A stretch of DNA of 64,000 bases from Halichondria panicea (Eukaryota; Porifera; Demospongiae; Suberitida; Halichondriidae), in NCBI RefSeq assembly GCF_963675165.1, contig NC_087382.1, forward strand, positions 6,000,315 to 6,064,314, given 5' to 3'. Of this stretch, positions 58,111-64,000 are shown one piece after another. The stretch's first letter is position 1, and each line of letters opens with the position of its first letter. Position numbers and translations under genes: made by a program. The notes beneath the pieces were generated by a model. It was not told the DNA's origin and did not search any database. It worked only from the letters and a program-made list of their open reading frames with translations.

Positions 58111-59407
58111 TACAAGCTGCATGGCTGGCTTTGTGGTGAAAAGAAAAAAAAATCAATCAACTCCAATTCTTCTAAATAAATTTATGTTTGTTGCTGTTCA
58201 CAGTCGAACCGCAATGGTTCCAGCGCATGCTCCTATGGGGAGTTTTATTTTCTCATAAATATATTAATGAGCTATTCGGTAGCATTTTTTTATAACTCTC
58301 TTCCCTTTGCAGTTTGTTTCCTGCTTCCTGCACCAATCTATTATACACATGGCAGGAACTAAATATAGCCACAAAGCCGCCATGTGGCTTGCTTAGAAAC
58401 TTCAACACTAGACAAATTTACATGCCACAGCAAACTGAACTGACAAACTGTTGCAAAGGTATGAGACGAATTTGAACATGTTCAGTGCTATCTTATAGGA
58501 TTGATGAACATCAATATGTAATTGTTTTTTGTGTCGATCCATTGAGAGTCGAGAAATGCATCGTTGAAAATGCTGTATAAAAAACCACAAAATAGTATAT
58601 ACTAGTGAGAGATGTGAGCACACAATAAGCCACATTTTGTGTATTACATCCAACAGATGTCCTCCTCAACACATTCTAAGCATCATCCAAATCAGTCGTA
58701 CTTGTATTCTGTGTGGTACGAAAAATATGCTATTATTACAGGTCAAAAATTTTTTTAATCAGGAATTGCCTAAACAGACCACTATATATGCTTACCCCAC
58801 TGTAGAGAAGCTCAGCTAACCTACCCAGCTTATTTAGTATACCTAGCAAGTGGAATAAACCTGTAATGTTACTCATAAATTATTCCTGAACATCCAACAT
58901 TAACGAGCAACAGGTTAATTAATCTCACCGTTATTTGCCACGTAATAGCGAGTTTTTAAGCATTTCTAAATGTTAGCAGCAGTGAGATACAGCCATTATT
59001 ACTGTGGCTGTGGACCAGGATGTACTTCTGGTGCATTTGCAGAGAGATTGCTGAAACGAAAGAGCCGGAAATTGAATTGGACTCAGACAGCGAAGACCAG
59101 TGACAGTGACAAGGAGAATATAGAGACAAAAGTCATCACTGGCCTAGAGTAAAAAACGATTTGATAGATATGCAAACATGACTGAACATTTAACCATAGA
59201 TAATGTTTTAACTATGCTCTTTGTATTATGATATACTGACAATGTAGTGCCATCTACAAAAGTCTACTGACAAATTGTTGCAAAGAGAATAACTCAGTGA
59301 GCAAAGGAATGTATTTACTCCATGGTTGATCTCATTTTTCGATGGAATTGGAATCAACAACTTGTGAAATCGTAAACATCGTCAAAATGAACAAGACATA
59401 ACAAATT
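58111..59407. other. intergenic; one 60-codon frame of unknown meaning
   Basis: An open frame at 58970-59152 (MLAAVRYSHYYCGCGPGCTS to DKENIETKVITGLE) has a cysteine-glycine cluster but no splice context. I do not call it a gene. The rest shows nothing recognisable. Confidence 0.3.
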
Positions 59408-60799
59408 GTGGATCTGTACATATGCACTCAGACAGAGACAACGAATCAGTTGTCCAATATTCACCACGCAATGGATAAAAACCCAGTGTATGAGTTTGAT
59501 AGTTACAGTGCTAAGTCCCCGCTATCTGACAGCAGAACCAATGTACTACAACCTACAAGGTCCAAGCAAGCCACAAGACCTAAGAATTCTTGTCGGACAT
59601 GTGCATCTGCAACCTTTGCCGTAGTGGCTGTGCTTGCTCTAATGATTCTTGCTGGAGTGATAGTCACAGTTATTTTGAGACTACAGAATGCAAAATCTGA
59701 GTCTAACACAGAGTTTGCTTCACTGAAACAGGAGATGGAAAGTTTGAAAGAGTTTATGATTCAACAAGCGAATGTATCCAATGAACTGACAAAGGTTATC
59801 CAAGTTCAAAAAAGTGAAATTGATTATCTGAAGCAACATTTAAATGAAAGCACTATCGAGTTACAAAGTGAGATTGGATGTTTGAAGCGAAACCTGAATG
59901 AAAGCATTTATAACTTACAGACACACATTCAGACATTGAGTCAGAATTTCACTACTGAAGTTACCATTGTACAACAATTTGTGATGGCAAAGATTAATGA
60001 AACAAAGTACAATGTGACCGAACAAATTAATATCCTCCAGACATCTTCAAGTGAGAGCATACAAGAACTGAAATTGCTACTTTGTACTTTAAATGTGACA
60101 CTAACAGCTGAGATTGATAATGTCCATTTGGATTGTATGAAAAAAGCTAACGAAACACAGTACAGCATTTATAATGTGACACAAGAAATTAAAATCCTCC
60201 AGTCATCTTCAAGTGAGAACATCCAAGAACTGCATTTGTTACTTCGTGCTTCAAATGAGACATTCATTTCTGAGATTGATAGTGTCTGGGAAAGACAAAA
60301 CCAGAATGTTCTCGACTGCATGATAAAGGTAAACGAAACACAGACTGAAATATACGAAGAAACGCAAAAAATTGATGATCGCATTGATCTACTTGTTGAG
60401 AATTTTACGTCAGATGTGGAAGCAATCCAAATTCAAATTAGCACTATCCTGAACACCACTGGCCTACTTGGTAAGTATGTAAAATACACTAGTATAATAT
60501 AATAGTCGGCTAGAAATTTCTATAGATAAACTCTATATCCATTGACCCGTACACAGATGAACAAATTGTTGCGAATATTACGTCAGATGTGGAAGCGATC
60601 CAAAATCAAATTAGAGATATCCTGGCACGGAACACCACTGGCTCACAAGGTTTAACAATCATGCATTACCGTACTATTGCTAATTATATTTATGGTACAA
60701 ATCTCCCCAAAATATAAAACTTTACTTCTATGCATTACACACACAGTGACACACACACGCACACGCACACGCACACGCACACACACACACACAGTGACA

Positions 60800-60830
<31 letters not shown>

Positions 60831-63800
60831 ATGCACACACACACACACGCAGAGGGACCACTAACTTGCGAAGGACTTTCCCTACCCACCAATGGAGGAT
60901 TCAGTATAGAGGCAGGACCTAACTCACTGAGTGGTGGACTGGGCTCAGTAGCTACCTACACATGTGACCCTGGCTATGCTCTAGTGGGACAGAGGACCAG
61001 GACTTGTGAGGACACTAACGGAGGAACAGTCACCATAGGAGCATGGAGTGGAGAGCGTCCATTTTGTCAAGGTTATTTGATGTAATTGATTTAGAGGTAT
61101 ACGTGTGTATCGATCACTGTACCTTTAAAGCAAAACAGTGCCAATGCACTGCCGCAGTATCAATACAGAAGTCTATATAATATACTGTTATTTTCCTTCT
61201 TATCAGAAATACTTTGCTTGGAGCCTCCCACACCAGTAAATGGAGATGCAGTATTGAGTAGCCAAGGGATGAGTGTGGGCACCACTGCTAACTACTCCTG
61301 TGACTCCGGGTATGTTCTTGTCGGCCAGGCAATCAGGACTTGTGAGGATGTTAATGGAGACATAATTGGAAGATGGAGTGGAACTACGCCGATTTGTGAA
61401 GGTACAAACAGTCAACAAAAATTAATACAGAAACAGAATTAAGAATTTGTGTACGCAATATCCATTGTGGCATCATCCATTAACATTTTTTGTAGTATTT
61501 TCTTGTAGACATTATCTTATACAACCACAATGTCAAGTTTCCATATCATATACCATTGCACATATACAGTGATTATTAGATGCCAGCAGTTGACTCATCT
61601 GACTAACGGAGAAGTCAGTGTTTCCATTGGCACACTCGGAGTGAACCTTGGTGTGGGAGCTGTAGCTACCTACTCCTGCAGCAATGGCTATGGACTAGTG
61701 GGACAAGTTACCAGGACGTGTGTTAGTGATGGAGGTAGCTCAGGAATATGGAGTGGGAGTGAACCAACGTGTGAAGGTTTGTCTAGTGTATACCAGGCTA
61801 GGATTGAATACTATAATGAAACCTTGAGCTCCGATAACGGATCTTTTGTCTAAAATTAATGTCAGTCTATATACTGGCTACATAACATTTTAGAATATCC
61901 AAAAACTATAGAGCAAACGCTGTACATGTGCATGTGTATGCTGCTATAATTAGTCTGACCTCTCTTGTTATTCATAAAATTGAGTGAATAGCTATAGAAT
62001 CCCTGAAGGAGTACTGAAGTATGTAAACAACTGCTGTACATTTGTACAAATATTCACAGAGGTGATCACATGTTCACCACTTGCACCTCCTGTCAATGGA
62101 ACCCTCACGTTCACTCCTGGTGTTGATAACAGCAACATTGGACTGGGATCAGTGGCCACCTACTCCTGTAACCTCGGCTATGTGCTAGTGGGACAATCTA
62201 TAAGAGAATGTCTAACTACAAATGGTGGAGCTTGGAGTGGATTGGTCCCTATATGTGAAGGTATCTAATGTACCATCATTACCACGTAACTAGATGTATA
62301 AGGGATTTGCAATGTCATACATAGTGATTATGTAATGCAGTTTGTTAAAAACATGTACTGCTATCTTTGATAAGTATTGTGTAGCGTGAGTGTGCACCAG
62401 TATTTAATTTAGTCTTGCGAGCAGCCGTCGAAGGGGGAAGGACGTCTGGTAAAACCCGCCGCTTTTCCATGAGCCCATTTTGGAATGTGTCGCACCAATC
62501 AGATTGCCAGATTTTAATATTTTGGGTGGGGTTTTACGTAACCTGTAGAAAGGAAATGTGCACTATAAAGAAAAGCAGCTATAGATCTACATGTAGACGC
62601 CAGAGTGTAGAAGCCTAAAAGCTAGACTAGCTGCTGCTATTTGATTTGTGACAGTGTTGCTGCCATAAAGCTAGGTTATAAGGAGCTCAAACCCAAACAA
62701 AAGTTAGCTGTGTGAAGGAAATGTGTGCAGATCTGGAGACGTGTTGCTTATCTGGGAGCAGCTTTTGAGGGAACAGTGCGTCCTGTAGTGGGACTCTGTA
62801 GCAGACTCAGTATTATGACATGTTCTGACAACATTTAAATTATAGTGACATAATAATTAATAATCATACACATATCACATTCCTGAGTATCATGGAAAAG
62901 CGGCGGGTTTTACCAGACGTCCTTCCCCCTTTGACGGCTGCTCGCGAGACTATATTTAATTAAGGACTGTCCGAAGATGATAATCATATAATTATTATGC
63001 AGAGGCTGTCTTCTGTCCAATACTAACGGCCCCAGGCAATGGTAGTGTGACTATCAGTTCTGGTGTCAACCCCCTCAGTGTGGGGTCAGTGGCTACCTAC
63101 TCATGTGACCCAGGTTACGCCCTCCTGGGACCCCCCACCAGGGCTTGTGAGGACCCAAACACTGACTCAGTGGGAACATGGAACGGAACAATGCCAGATT
63201 GTGAAGGTGAAGTTGTGATCAAACTGTCTCTAAGTGAATACCCTGTGGTTATTAGATGCCAATAATTCAATAGGGGATCAAACGTTGGTCTCGCTTAAAC
63301 GCCTCACCCTGGAACCTCAGTTAGGAATTTGAAGAAAAGTGTCCGTGTAGTGTTACTTTACACAATGTGATTTCTAGTAATCTTACTTATTGTACTAATG
63401 CGTAATACTAGAATATTTTGCGAGGTCAACATATGCGAATTTATATGCAAGTGTTGATCACTTCGCAAACGTAAAATTGCAAAATCTAAATTAGTACTGG
63501 TAATTAAACACGATTGCCAGAACGCAATAGTTTAGATTGCAAAGATTCAATTATTCTGCTGATTTGGCTCATTCGTGAAGGTTTTTCACCAGCAAGTAAT
63601 ATATAGCTACGGTACTTTGAACGTTTATTATTTCTCACAATTTATTTTGCTCGATGATTATTGTGTTGATTTCTTTTATAAGGTGTGTAACTCATTTTCA
63701 TAGTGATTCTTTGCCCTGAGATCATGGCCCCTGTTAATGGCACCCTCATCATTTCCACCCCCTCACCAACCCAACCTCTTGGTGTGGGCACCACTGCCAC

Positions 63801-63913
63801 CTACTCGTGTGACCCTGGCTATGTTCTGGTTGGTGATCTCACTAGGACTTGTGAAGACCCTGGAACTGGAACAGTAGTCGGAACTTGGAGTGGCTCAGAA
63901 GTGGATCCTACAT
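59408..63913 (+). CDS. type II membrane protein with coiled-coil stalk and sushi domains
   Basis: The exons are 59408-60470, 60557-60649, 60853-61071, 61207-61401, 61570-61776, 62060-62260, 63003-63206 and 63704-63913, and the gene continues past the window. There is no signal peptide. A cytoplasmic N-terminus of about 66 residues carries NPVYEF (an NPxY motif) and is followed by one transmembrane segment (TFAVVAVLALMILAGVIVTV, about 69-91). About 260 residues of heptad-like stalk follow, with many N-glycosylation sites. Six sushi (CCP) modules come next, each with a cysteine, (P)xNG, ATYSCDPGY-LVG, RTCED, WSG and a final CE. Sushi modules bind proteins, as in complement regulators. Every intron is phase 1, the signature of shuffled modules. 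A second ATG at 59471 (MDKNPVYEF) is an alternative start. A cell-surface receptor role is inferred. Confidence 0.88.
60737..60852 (+). repeat. CA-rich microsatellite abutting a 3' splice site
   Basis: CACACA runs with interspersed GTGACA and CACGCA units end in the CACGCAG acceptor of the first sushi exon. Confidence 0.85.
62410..62952. mobile_element. Mutator-like MITE, family M3
   Basis: The ends TAGTCTTGCGAGCAGCCGTC and its complement (GCTCGCGAGACTA) start an inverted repeat of about 58 bp that includes GGGGGAAGGACGTCTGGTAA. The 9-bp flanks TATTTAATT (62401-62409 and 62953-62961) are identical. It is 543 bp long and non-coding. It sits in the intron between sushi exons 4 and 5. Confidence 0.85.
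63207..63703 (+). other. intron with sushi-exon debris
   Basis: The words GTGGTTATTAGATGCCA at 63246 resemble the start of the third sushi exon (GATTATTAGATGCCAGCA at 61571), so a module may have been lost here. The remainder carries GCAAAATCTAAATT-type repeats shared with 28640-28740. Confidence 0.35.
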
Positions 63914-64000
63914 GTGAGTATTTTGTGTACATTTTAAGTTTAGGGTGTACAGTTAATCACTGGAACATTTTTGGATCACTAGCTACATATGTACATAGTT

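Overview
This looks like nuclear DNA of an animal, most likely a marine sponge or another early-branching metazoan. The evidence is short exons joined by GT-AG introns, animal gene families (a PFTAIRE-type cyclin-dependent kinase, CUB and sushi modules, a GOLD domain), and dense small inverted-repeat elements and CA/TG microsatellites. I cannot fix the species from sequence alone. There is no operon structure, CRISPR array, rRNA or convincing tRNA.

Left third (1-32,500) is accessory and repeat-rich. It holds the 3' part of a CUB-containing secreted-type gene (1-1166, +) and a broken second copy (exon relics at 7281-7339 and 9308-9898). It also holds a two-exon-cluster membrane protein gene (10690-14191, -) and a two-repeat cysteine-rich secreted gene, intact at 29606-30676 (+) and dead at 4689-5765 (+). 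Between them lie a dead reverse transcriptase (18740-20630, -), two remnants resembling Crinkler-type NTPase and nuclease modules (23577-26193, -), and many non-autonomous DNA transposons. One group of these has TAG...CTA ends and 9-10 bp target-site duplications, as in Mutator-like elements.

The middle and right (33,200-57,300) carry ordinary genes. A GOLD-domain gene of six exons (33205-39429, +) is followed tail-to-tail by a 12-exon PFTAIRE kinase gene (40947-51410, -). I could join both in frame from splice sites, giving 527 and 550 residues. A long coiled-coil protein gene (51638-57257, -) follows, with an intronless METTL27-like methyltransferase (54780-55439, -) nested in its first intron on the same strand.

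The right end has an intronless, internally deleted YJU2/CWC16 splicing-factor pseudogene (57718-58110, +). Last comes a type II membrane protein with a coiled-coil stalk and at least six sushi domains (59408-63913, +), which runs off the window. All its exons after the first are phase 1-1.

Themes that connect the window are: paired intact and decayed gene copies (CUB gene, cysteine-rich gene); transposons whose insertion dates can be ordered because empty sites are present; and CA-dinucleotide tracts placed, in the sense orientation, directly upstream of at least seven 3' splice sites in three separate genes.
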